Source of the DNA: Actinomycetes bacterium
GTDB taxonomy: Bacteria > Actinomycetota > Acidimicrobiia > Acidimicrobiales > RAAP-2
Length of the DNA stretch: 8,437 nucleotides
Direction of reading: 5' to 3'
Assembly: GCA_021795095.1 (NCBI GenBank)
Contig: JAJYPU010000076.1
Coordinates: forward strand, 1 to 8,437
Below, one piece after another: positions 1 through 6,220 of the stretch. Below the pieces are notes generated by a model. It was not told the origin of the DNA and ran no database searches. It saw only the letters and a program-made list of their open reading frames with translations. Position 1 is the stretch's first letter, and the number at the start of each line of letters is the position of its first letter. The translations under genes and the position numbers were made by a program.

Positions 1-744
1 GGATCCCTGTGGTTGCCAGGCTCGAATCTCACGAACCTGATCGTGCTCGGGCATCTCCACCTCACGGGCGCGGCATTCGCCGCGCGCATGTGGGCGCCGG
101 CGTTGGGCGCGAGCCTCGTCACCGCCCTGGTGGTGGCGGTACTCGGACGCGACGCGTTGGTCACGAGCGACGTTCGCGATCGCGTCAGCGCACCGTCGGT
201 CGGGGTCGGGGCATTCGCGGTCCTCGCGGCGGTGCTCGCCGTGGTACTGCTTAGCAACGCCGCGGTCCCCGTCGCGTTGATCGGCCTGCTCGCCGTGGGG
301 TGGCATCTCGCGCATCGGCGGGTCGAGTTTGGCGAGGTCATCGCAATCGTCGGGCCCGGCGCGCTGATCGGGCTCTTCGCGATCGCGACGGCATTGGGAA
401 CGCTGGGGCGCGTGTGGTCATTTCCGTCTCATGCCTTGCACCACGCGAATACAACCGTGACCGCCCTCACGGCATCTGTCGCTTCTGTACTCGTGAACAA
501 CCTGCCGGCGGCGTCCATCTTCGCCGCGCGCGTGCCCTCACACCCTTTCGCCCTCCTGATCGGGCTGAACCTCGGACCCAACCTCGCTGCAACGGGCTCA
601 CTGGCTTGGCTGCTGTGGTGGCGCAGTGCCCGTGGCGCGGGTGCTATGCCGTCGCTCGCACGTGCGAGCCGATGGGGGGCCGTTGTCACGCCGCTCAGTC
701 TGGTCGCGTCGCTCGTGCTCCTGGCGTTGAGTGGACGTTCGTGA
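1..744 (+). CDS. ArsB/SLC13-like anion permease, C-terminal part (5' end outside window)
   Basis: The reading frame is open from base 1 and ends with TGA at 742-744, so the 247 residues seen are the C-terminal part of a longer protein; ArsB-type permeases usually have a little over 400 residues. An early SNLTNL motif (about residues 8-12), NNLPA (166-170) and GLNLGPNL followed by a GSLAWLLWWR stretch (from 188) match the conserved loops of the ArsB arm of the ion transporter superfamily. The rest is several hydrophobic membrane segments rich in Ala, Val and Leu. The family exports arsenite or other anions across the cytoplasmic membrane. The substrate here is an inference, because no arsR, arsC or arsA is visible. 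A first internal start (TTG at 13) is very unlikely to be the true start, since conserved sequence begins immediately. Confidence 0.8.
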   Translation, partial: GSLWLPGSNLTNLIVLGHLHLTGAAFAARMWAPALGASLVTALVVAVLGRDALVTSDVRDRVSAPSVGVGAFAVLAAVLAVVLLSNAAVPVALIGLLAVGWHLAHRRVEFGEVIAIVGPGALIGLFAIATALGTLGRVWSFPSHALHHANTTVTALTASVASVLVNNLPAASIFAARVPSHPFALLIGLNLGPNLAATGSLAWLLWWRSARGAGAMPSLARASRWGAVVTPLSLVASLVLLALSGRS

Positions 745-867
745 AGGAGCGCTTCCAGAGACCCGCGGGTGCACAATCGCGGCTCGCCCGGTGGACGGCA
801 CCTCGGACGTGGTCAATAGGGTCGGCGTGCGAAGTGGTACCCCCGGACGCGCGCCAGACCAACTCAT

Positions 868-879
868 TAGAGTGCACTC
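868..879 (+). promoter_or_regulatory. Candidate -10 box overlapped by a 10-bp perfect palindrome
   Basis: TAGAGT at 868-873 fits the TANNNT -10 pattern, and GAGTGCACTC at 870-879 is a perfect palindrome overlapping it, about 40 bp before the oxidoreductase start. A repressor bound there would block RNA polymerase, so it is a plausible operator. No convincing -35 box is seen 17 bp upstream. The remainder of the 745-896 gap holds no gene that I can support; another palindrome, ACCCGCGGGT, lies at 761-770 without a loop or T-tract. Confidence 0.35.
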
Positions 880-887
880 GGTCGTAA

Positions 888-908
888 CGATGACCGATGA
901 CCGATGAC
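888..908 (+). repeat. Three tandem copies of a 7-bp unit (CGATGAC)
   Basis: CGATGAC is repeated exactly three times, followed by a partial CG, directly upstream of the ribosome binding site of the oxidoreductase. Each copy contains an ATG, and because the unit is 7 bp the ATGs at 890, 897 and 904 fall in three different frames. The first opens a 5-codon frame (MTDDR, stop at 905-907), the third a 4-codon frame (MTEE, stop at 916-918), and the middle one is in frame with the gene. Confidence 0.9.
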
Positions 909-909
909 C

Positions 910-915
910 GAGGAG
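910..915 (+). promoter_or_regulatory. Shine-Dalgarno deciding the oxidoreductase start
   Basis: GAGGAG lies 5 bases before the ATG at 921. It selects that ATG over the in-frame ATG at 897, which has no such site. Confidence 0.7.
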
Positions 916-920
916 TGACG

Positions 921-1943
921 ATGAATCGACAGATTGTCTTACGAGAGCGTCCGCGCGGCGTCATTGACGAATCGACGACTGAGCTCATCGAGGTCCCGGA
1001 GCCAACGTGTGGTCCAGGCCAGGCGCTCGTCAAGGTCGGCATGCTCTCCATTGATCCGACGATTCGGACGTGGATGAATGACGCGCCGGGCTACTTGGCG
1101 CCGATTGAGATTGGCGCGGTCATTCGCTCGAGCGGCACGGGCGTGGTCGTGGCGAGCCAGAACGACCGGTACCACGTGGGTGACATCGTGTTCGGGATGA
1201 CCAACTGGCAAGAGTGGGTCATCGCCGACGACGTCAATCGGTTCTCGGTGATTCCGGCGGACCTCGGTCTCGACCTGGCGACTGCGATGAACGTCCTTGG
1301 CGTGACGGGGATCACCGCGTATTTCGGTCTTTTGGAAGTCGGCGAGTTCCGGCCCGGTGACGTGGTGGTGGTCTCGGGCGCCGCGGGTGCCACGGGTTCG
1401 GTGGTGGGTCAACTCGCCCGAGCCCGCGGAGCCGCACGTGTCGTGGGTATCGCCGGCGGTCCGGACAAGTGCGCCGACGTCGTGGAGCGGTACGGTTTCA
1501 ACGAGTGTCTGGACTATCGCGAGCCGAGACTGTCGTCGCGGCTTCGGTCGGCCTGCCCGGACGGTGTCGACCTCTACTTCGACAACGTCGGTGGTGACGT
1601 GCTGGATGCCGCGCTCGCGTCGATCGCGATGCGTGGGCGCGTCGTGCTCTGCGGGGCAATCTCGCAGTACAACGAGATGGGTCATCAGCGGGGGATCGCG
1701 AATACGTCGATGCTCATCATGCGACGCGCGTCGATGCGTGGGTTCATCGTGCTCGACTTCGCCGAACGGTACCCCGATGCCCAGGGCGTACTCGCGTCGA
1801 TGGTCCACGACGGCACCCTCCAACACCGCGAACACCTGGTGGCGGGCCTCGAACACGCCCCCGATGCGCTCAACCTGCTCTTCAACGGTGGCAATCTCGG
1901 CAAGACGTTGGTCGTCGTCGATGAGAGCATCACGCTTGCCTGA
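921..1943 (+). CDS. NADP-dependent oxidoreductase (zinc-independent MDR, CurA/PTGR type)
   Basis: A 340-residue protein, the usual length for the zinc-independent medium-chain dehydrogenase/reductase group that includes curcumin/dihydrocurcumin reductase CurA and leukotriene B4 12-hydroxydehydrogenase. These soluble enzymes use NADPH to reduce alpha,beta-unsaturated carbonyl double bonds. The N-terminus MNRQIVL is typical of the family, the IDPTIRTWM segment lies in the GroES-like domain, and the Rossmann fold carries VSGAAGATG at about residues 151-159. Further conserved stretches are VVGIAGGPDKC, PDGVDLYFDNVGG and CGAISQYN. The ATG at 921 is preferred because of GAGGAG 5 bases upstream and because the family motif begins there; an ATG at 897 would add eight residues. 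The MFS gene overlaps its last 23 bases, suggesting joint expression. The natural substrate cannot be told from sequence. Confidence 0.92.
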   Translation: MNRQIVLRERPRGVIDESTTELIEVPEPTCGPGQALVKVGMLSIDPTIRTWMNDAPGYLAPIEIGAVIRSSGTGVVVASQNDRYHVGDIVFGMTNWQEWVIADDVNRFSVIPADLGLDLATAMNVLGVTGITAYFGLLEVGEFRPGDVVVVSGAAGATGSVVGQLARARGAARVVGIAGGPDKCADVVERYGFNECLDYREPRLSSRLRSACPDGVDLYFDNVGGDVLDAALASIAMRGRVVLCGAISQYNEMGHQRGIANTSMLIMRRASMRGFIVLDFAERYPDAQGVLASMVHDGTLQHREHLVAGLEHAPDALNLLFNGGNLGKTLVVVDESITLA

Positions 1944-3183
1944 ACCGACAGCTCCGGCGCTTGAGGTCCACCCGCCACGGGCGGTCGCCGTGCTGTTCGT
2001 GGTGGCTCTCGTGGCCGGCTTCGCCCAGTTCGGCGCGATCTCATCGCTGAACGACGTGGCTCGTCACTTCGGCCACGTGGTCACCACTGGCCACTCGCTC
2101 AAGAGCGCCGTGGGGCTTTCGGGCTCGGAGCTTGGAGTCGGCCTGGCCATCCTGCGCCTCGCGTCGCTCGGCGCGTTGCCGTTTGCGTCACTTGCCGATC
2201 GGTGGGGTCGTCTGCGGATCCTGCGAGACACGCTCGCAGTGGGACTGCTCGTGACCGCGGCTGCTGCGCTCAGTCCGAGTTACTGGTTCTTTGTCGCGTG
2301 TTTCGCGCTCGCGCGACCGCTGCTCGCCGCCGCGTCAACGTTGGTCCAGGTGGTCACCGTCGAGATCACGAGCACGGCGCGACGAGTGCATCGACTCGCG
2401 GTGATGGTGGCGGGGGGAGGGATTGGCGCGGGACTCTCGGCCGTTCTGCACGGCGCCATTCGGGGACCTAACTCATTTCGTTGGCTCTTCGCCGTCGCGG
2501 TGCTGCCAGCGTTGCTTGTACCCGGGTTGCTGCGCGCGGTGCCCGAACCCGGTCGCCACGTCGGGGACTCACCGGCGGTTCGGCTCGGTTCCATCCCCGC
2601 CCACCTGCGCGGTCGTTTGGCTGTCGTGGCCGTCGTAGGCTTTACCGTCGGCATGATCACCGGTCCCGCCAACGGCTTCACCTTCGTCTACGGCGAAGGC
2701 GTGCTGCGTCTGAGTCCGTCGGTCGTCGCCGGCGTCGTGACCGCGAGCGCGGTATCGGGTCTGGCGGGGCTCATCCTCGGACGGCGGCTCGCCCACACCA
2801 TCGGTCGTCGGGGCACCGTCGGGATCGGCGTGTTGGCGCTCGCCATCACCTCCGCGTTCGCCTACAGCGGTGGACGGCTCAGCTTCGAGGTGGGATACTT
2901 CCTCGGCGTCGGTGCGGCAGGACTACTGGCGCCCGCGGCGAGTGCGCTGAGTACCGAAATCTTTCCCCACGCACATCGCGCGACCGCGGCGGGATGGGCC
3001 GGCGTGGCGGGGGTCCTTGGTGCGACCGCGGGGCTCGCACTCTTCGGATGGATCGGTGATGCGGTCGGCGGTGTCACGTCGTCGTCGCTGCGCATACCCG
3101 CCCTGGTTACCTTCCTTCCCTTGTTGCCGTCGCTGTTACTGCTCACAAGACTCCCTGAAAGTCGAGGGGTCGAGCTGGTGTAG
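1921..3183 (+). CDS. MFS transporter, 12-TM type
   Basis: A 420-residue hydrophobic protein with the features of the major facilitator superfamily, which moves small solutes across the cytoplasmic membrane by proton symport or antiport. The loop LADRWGRLRIL at about residues 91-101 (D93) is the signature motif between TM2 and TM3. A weaker copy, GRRLAHTIGRRG near 287-298, marks the matching loop of the second half, and STEIFPHAHRATAAGW near the end resembles the TM10-11 region of sugar/metabolite porters, with PESRG at the C-terminus. The ATG at 1921 lies inside the oxidoreductase gene and has no clear Shine-Dalgarno; its expression probably depends on translation of the upstream gene. A TTG at 1936 or GTG at 1990 are alternative starts. 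The same frame stays open further upstream (from 1357), but that sequence encodes the oxidoreductase in another frame. Substrate unknown. Confidence 0.88.
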   Translation: MRASRLPEPTAPALEVHPPRAVAVLFVVALVAGFAQFGAISSLNDVARHFGHVVTTGHSLKSAVGLSGSELGVGLAILRLASLGALPFASLADRWGRLRILRDTLAVGLLVTAAAALSPSYWFFVACFALARPLLAAASTLVQVVTVEITSTARRVHRLAVMVAGGGIGAGLSAVLHGAIRGPNSFRWLFAVAVLPALLVPGLLRAVPEPGRHVGDSPAVRLGSIPAHLRGRLAVVAVVGFTVGMITGPANGFTFVYGEGVLRLSPSVVAGVVTASAVSGLAGLILGRRLAHTIGRRGTVGIGVLALAITSAFAYSGGRLSFEVGYFLGVGAAGLLAPAASALSTEIFPHAHRATAAGWAGVAGVLGATAGLALFGWIGDAVGGVTSSSLRIPALVTFLPLLPSLLLLTRLPESRGVELV

Positions 3184-3273
3184 TGGTTCTACAGACTCGC
3201 GCGAGGTGCAACGAAGAGGACGCGGGTGGGTCGGCAAGTGGTCCATCCGGAAATTGACGAAGAACAATTGCGT
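3184..3273. other. Short intergenic stretch after the MFS gene
   Basis: No gene is supported here. A small inverted repeat, TGTAG and CTACA with a 5-base loop, spans the MFS stop codon (3179-3193), too short and without a T-tract to be called a terminator. The portion next to 3273 probably contains one end of the decayed IS630 element, but I could not define its terminal inverted repeat. Confidence 0.4.
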
Positions 3274-3802
3274 TCAACCCCGACCGACCTCCGCGATGAT
3301 CGCTTCGGTGGGCTTCTGCCAGATGATGGGTTTCGGATCCTCGTTCCGGTCCTCGGCCCAGATGCCGATCTCGTCTTCGAGGTGCGACTGAGTTGAATGC
3401 GCCCTTCGTCAGTCATCGATTCGTGAGTTGGGCGAACCAGCTCTCGACGGGGTCGAGCCACGAGGAACTCGTGGGCGTGCAATGCAAGTACCAGCGCGGT
3501 CGCTTGAGTACGCAAGCCATTTCGCAACCGGTTCGGACGTGGTGCCCTCGGGCAACGAGGGCTTGCGACCACTTCCCGGGGCGACCTTGCCCTCCAAGAC
3601 CTTCTTCAATGACGTGCTGGCGTCACATCCGCACTGAGTTGGGATTGACACCGACTCGCTGAGCGATCTCGTTGTTGGCCACGTCGTCACTAGCGAGCCC
3701 CAAAACGCGAACGTGCAGCACCGTGCGGTGTGCCACGGCTCGCGACTCCGCGAACTTCACGAGTTGCGCTCGTTCGTGCTCGGTCAGTGGCAGGCGCGGT
3801 GC
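3274..3802 (-). pseudogene. IS630-family transposase remnant, internally deleted
   Basis: Read on the - strand, fragments in different frames rebuild both ends of an IS630-type transposase. The N-terminal helix-turn-helix runs from about 3802 to 3626 (APRLPLTEHERAQLVKFAES, then VANNEIAQRVGVN) and is halted by TGA at 3623-3625. After a +1 shift near 3597 comes APGSGRKPSLPEG. Near 3535 the text jumps to the late catalytic domain (VAKWLAY), then in a new frame (shift near 3497) TPTSSSWLDPVESWF, with the third catalytic acid of the DDE triad at 3443-3445. A second TGA lies at 3413-3415, another shift near 3387, and the C-terminus (LEDEIGIWAEDRNEDPKPII) ends at TGA 3274-3276. The centre with the first two catalytic Asp residues is absent. 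An intact enzyme would be about 340 residues, so this copy cannot transpose. The exact 5' end and the element's inverted repeats are not resolved. Confidence 0.85.
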
Positions 3803-4094
3803 AGCAAGGGTGTGGACGTGAGCCCATTCCAGTCCCCTTGGCTATTTGCCTGACGAGCAATGAGGTCATTGAACCGACTGGCGTCTTTTCGACCGTCAGC
3901 GACAAATAGTGTGAAGAGCGTCACTCGGGTTGGGACATGAGGCGATGGGACCTCACCCTCGGAGTGGATCAGAGCGGAGAATCCTCCGGTCTCTTGGTGT
4001 TCTCCAACGTGACCACATCCTCCGTTCGGCCTATCCACATAACTCCCCAGTTTTAACCGCACGATATCGGAAGAAACCTGAATTCCCGTCTGTG
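3803..4094. other. Gene-poor stretch before the flavin reductase operon
   Basis: No recognisable gene. A - strand frame from a GTG at 4062 to a stop at 3784 would give 92 residues, but it resembles no family I know, has no clear ribosome binding site and ends inside the IS630 remnant, so it is not called. A small stem, CGGAG/CTCCG with a 4-base loop, lies at 3975-3988. The distal part may include the other end of the IS630 element; no inverted repeat was identified. Confidence 0.4.
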
Positions 4095-4100
4095 TACGTT
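4095..4100 (+). promoter_or_regulatory. Candidate -10 box for a leaderless transcript
   Basis: TACGTT fits TANNNT and ends 7 bases before the ATG at 4108. No Shine-Dalgarno precedes that ATG, so transcription probably starts at or very near the start codon. No good -35 box is seen. Confidence 0.4.
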
Positions 4101-4107
4101 CGTCACT

Positions 4108-4716
4108 ATGCGCAAAGTCATAGCCCCCAAGATCTTGTATCTTGGAACACCCGTTGTCTTGATCAGCACCATGAATGAAGATAGGACGGTGAATGTTGCC
4201 CCAATGTCCTCGGCCTGGTGGTTAGACCAGACTGGCGTTCTGGGACTCGGTACTCGGGGTCATACCTTCGCCAATTTGCAGCGAGAGGCCGAGTGCGTCC
4301 TCAACCTCCCCTCCGTTGACCAAGTAGCGGCGGTCGATCGCCTAGCGCTGACGACGGGTTCGGACCCCGTTCCGGACTACAAATTGGCGATGGGTTTTCG
4401 CCCCGTGAGAGACAAATTCGAAGAGGCGGGACTGACTGCCGTCGCCTCAGACCTGGTCAAACCACCGCGTGTGTTGGAATGTCCCATTCAGTTGGAGGCG
4501 GAGGTCAATTCAATCTATTCAATAGGTGCGCCTGAGGACTACTCGGCTTGCGTTGAAGTAGAGATCGTCCGAGTACACGTGGAGGAACAGTTACTCGACC
4601 CGGAATTTCGACACCACATCGCTCCCGATCGCTGGCGACCGCTGATCATGAGCTTTCTGAACTTTTACGGGCTCGGTGATCGGGTCCGCGGTTCACGTCT
4701 CGCCGAGGTATTTTGA
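4108..4716 (+). CDS. Flavin reductase-like FMN-binding protein
   Basis: A 202-residue protein with the layout of the flavin reductase-like domain, a split-barrel FMN-binding fold found in flavin:NAD(P)H reductases and partner reductases of monooxygenases. The N-terminal part TPVVLISTMNEDRTVNVAPMSSAWW (about residues 14-38) is the typical strand pair and flavin-contacting loop, and GTRGHTFANLQREAECVLNLP (48-68) is the conserved region that follows. It lacks a signal peptide or membrane segment, so it should be cytoplasmic. The ATG at 4108 is chosen because the family match begins directly after it and a -10-like box lies 7 bases upstream. The stop codon overlaps the ada start (TGATG), so the two are translated together. 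Whether it reduces free flavin or acts on another substrate is unknown. Base composition is lower in GC than the MFS gene to its left. Confidence 0.87.
   Translation: MRKVIAPKILYLGTPVVLISTMNEDRTVNVAPMSSAWWLDQTGVLGLGTRGHTFANLQREAECVLNLPSVDQVAAVDRLALTTGSDPVPDYKLAMGFRPVRDKFEEAGLTAVASDLVKPPRVLECPIQLEAEVNSIYSIGAPEDYSACVEVEIVRVHVEEQLLDPEFRHHIAPDRWRPLIMSFLNFYGLGDRVRGSRLAEVF
4705..4709 (+). promoter_or_regulatory. Shine-Dalgarno deciding the ada start
   Basis: GAGGT lies 6 bases before the ATG at 4716 and supports that start over the TTG at 4713 and the ATG at 4734. Confidence 0.6.
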
Positions 4717-5795
4717 TGACTTCGCGAACTCCGATGTCGTCTGACGCCGACGACGAGCGTTGGCTCGCCGTATTAAAACGATCTCGGGGCCACGACGCAC
4801 TCTTCGTCTACGCGGTCCGTACCACAAGGATCTATTGTCGACCGTCATGTCCATCTCGACGGCCGCTTCGTAACAACGTTGAATTCTTTAGCGACCCACT
4901 ACAAGCTCGCGGGGCCGGATATCGAGCTTGTCAGCGGTGTGCGCCCGACTCGAGAGACGGTGGCTCACCGCCATGGGTTTTGACCCTGTGTCGACGATTG
5001 GAACAACCGGGAAGTGTCCCGCCTCTGAGCGAGTTGGCCCAACTCGTTGGGCTCAGTCCGTCTCACGTGCAACGAATATTTACCAGAGAAGTGGGAGTGA
5101 GTCCTCGACAGTACGGCAAGGCCCGGCGTTTGGAAAACCTTCGCGCTGAGTTGCGAAGCGGACCCGACGTCACGTCGGCGGTCTATGACGCCGGGTTCAA
5201 TTCGAACAGCGTGGCGTACGCCCAAGCGAAGCCGGGACTGGGCATGACGCCGCGTCGTTGGCGAAATGGCGGGCGCGGTGAAGAAATCGTGTACACGATA
5301 CTTGCGTCGGATCTCGGAAGTATTCTCATCGCCGCAACCAAGGTTGGTCTCGTCGCGGTGCGTTTCGGCGATGAGGTGAAAGTGATTGACGAAGTGCGCA
5401 ATGAGTTCCCGTTGGCCGATTTTCGACGCGACGACGAATTACTTGCTCCGCAGTCGCGCATCTTGTTGGCCGGCACACTGGGCGTCGCGAACCTGCCGCA
5501 GCTTCCGCTAGATATCGCGGCGACTGCTTTTCAGGCGCGTGTGTGGAACGCCCTGCAAGTCATTCCCCTTGGAGAGACACGGTCCTACGCTGACGTGGCA
5601 AAAATGATCGGAGAACCGACCGCAATTCGTTCCGTGGCGAGAGCGTGCGCCAGCAATCCGGTGGCGCTGGTTATTCCGTGTCATCGAGTCGTGCGATCCG
5701 ATGGCTCGTTGGCGGGATACCGATGGGGGCTAGAGACGAAGAAGGCGCTCCTCGAAGTGGAAGGCGCCCGACCACACCAGCGTGCGAACCAGTGA
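4716..5795 (+). CDS. ada: Ada: alkylation-response regulator and O6-methylguanine-DNA methyltransferase
   Basis: A 359-residue protein, full length for the three-part Ada of E. coli (354). It removes methyl groups from DNA irreversibly and, once methylated on the N-terminal zinc site, activates transcription. The zinc site has Cys41, Cys45, Cys72 and Cys75, the same spacing as Cys38/42/69/72 in E. coli Ada. An AraC-type helix-turn-helix domain follows at about 98-180 (LSELAQLVGLSPSHVQRIF, then VTSAVYDAGFNSNSVAY). The C-terminal methyltransferase domain holds the active-site PCHRV with Cys322, followed by GYRWGLETKKALLEVE. All key residues are present, so it should be functional. The start shares its A with the upstream stop (TGATG). 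Its own stop overlaps the GTG of the exporter pseudogene (GTGA). As in E. coli it could autoregulate the operon, but no clear Ada box was found upstream of 4108. Confidence 0.95.
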   Translation: MTSRTPMSSDADDERWLAVLKRSRGHDALFVYAVRTTRIYCRPSCPSRRPLRNNVEFFSDPLQARGAGYRACQRCAPDSRDGGSPPWVLTLCRRLEQPGSVPPLSELAQLVGLSPSHVQRIFTREVGVSPRQYGKARRLENLRAELRSGPDVTSAVYDAGFNSNSVAYAQAKPGLGMTPRRWRNGGRGEEIVYTILASDLGSILIAATKVGLVAVRFGDEVKVIDEVRNEFPLADFRRDDELLAPQSRILLAGTLGVANLPQLPLDIAATAFQARVWNALQVIPLGETRSYADVAKMIGEPTAIRSVARACASNPVALVIPCHRVVRSDGSLAGYRWGLETKKALLEVEGARPHQRANQ

Positions 5796-6220
5796 TAACG
5801 CTGAGGACCGGTCGCCGCGTCGTCGCGTGGCGGGTGTCTTTCATTGTGCTCGGTGCCATCTGGGGATGTTCGTTCTGGTGGATCAAGCTCGGATTGCGCG
5901 CAATGTCGCCAGTGAATGTTGCCTTTGCGCGGCTCGTCCTCGGCGCGACAACGCTTCTCGTGATCGCCGCCATCACTCGCACACCGTTGCCGCGCAGGTG
6001 GGAATCGTGGAGGCACCTGTTCATGCTCGGGGCGTTGTTGAACAGTGCTCGCTTCATTCTCTTCTCCTAGGGCGAGACGCATATTTCTGCGGTACTGGCG
6101 CGTCTGATCAACGCGTGCACCCCACTGACCACCATGATCGTCGCACTCTTCGTCTTGCGACAAGGGTCATTTCGCCCCTTGATCATCGCAGGACTCGGCA
6201 TCGGACTTGTCGGCGTAGCC
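5792..6220 (+). pseudogene. EamA-family (DMT) transporter, nonsense-mutated and truncated
   Basis: From GTG 5792, overlapping the ada stop, the frame encodes the first EamA domain of a drug/metabolite exporter: LGAIWGCSFWWIKLGLRAMSP (near residues 18-38), then FARLVLGATTLLV. TAG at 6068-6070 interrupts it after FILFS, where the family has an aromatic residue before the GE dipeptide. The same frame resumes immediately with GETHISAVLARLINACTPLTTMIVALFVLRQ and IAGLGIGLVGV, which closes the first domain. Similarity ends at about 6220 and the second five-helix domain is missing. Intact family members are about 280-310 residues; only about 143 codons of homology remain. The TAG could be one base change from TGG or TAC, or a sequencing error, but the missing second half cannot. 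It was probably the third gene of the flavin reductase-ada operon. Confidence 0.82.

Noticed and set aside
1..6. BamHI site (GGATCC) exactly at the window start, with a further copy within the IS630 remnant
   Set aside because: It may reflect a cloning or contig edge, but nothing biological follows from it.
939..1856. 305-codon - strand open frame opposite the oxidoreductase
   Set aside because: His/Arg/Asp-rich text without any family pattern, typical of the antisense frame of a high-GC gene; the + strand gene is clearly recognised.
1357..1920. Very long + strand open frame reaching back 188 codons upstream of the MFS start
   Set aside because: This stretch is Ser/Arg/Trp-rich out-of-frame reading of the oxidoreductase gene; the transporter sequence begins only after about 1921.
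3544..3562. Perfect 7-bp stem (GCCCTCG/CGAGGGC) with a 5-base loop, resembling a terminator
   Set aside because: It lies within former transposase coding sequence (KPSLPEG region) and has no following T-tract.
4081..4114. Possible Ada-binding box (AATT at 4081 and GCAA across the flavin reductase start)
   Set aside because: Spacing and order do not match the E. coli Ada half-sites, and such short motifs occur by chance.
6067..6214. C-terminal extension of the GNAT frame beyond 6215
   Set aside because: It is the antisense of the EamA remnant; the GNAT pattern continues in another frame and stops at 6215.
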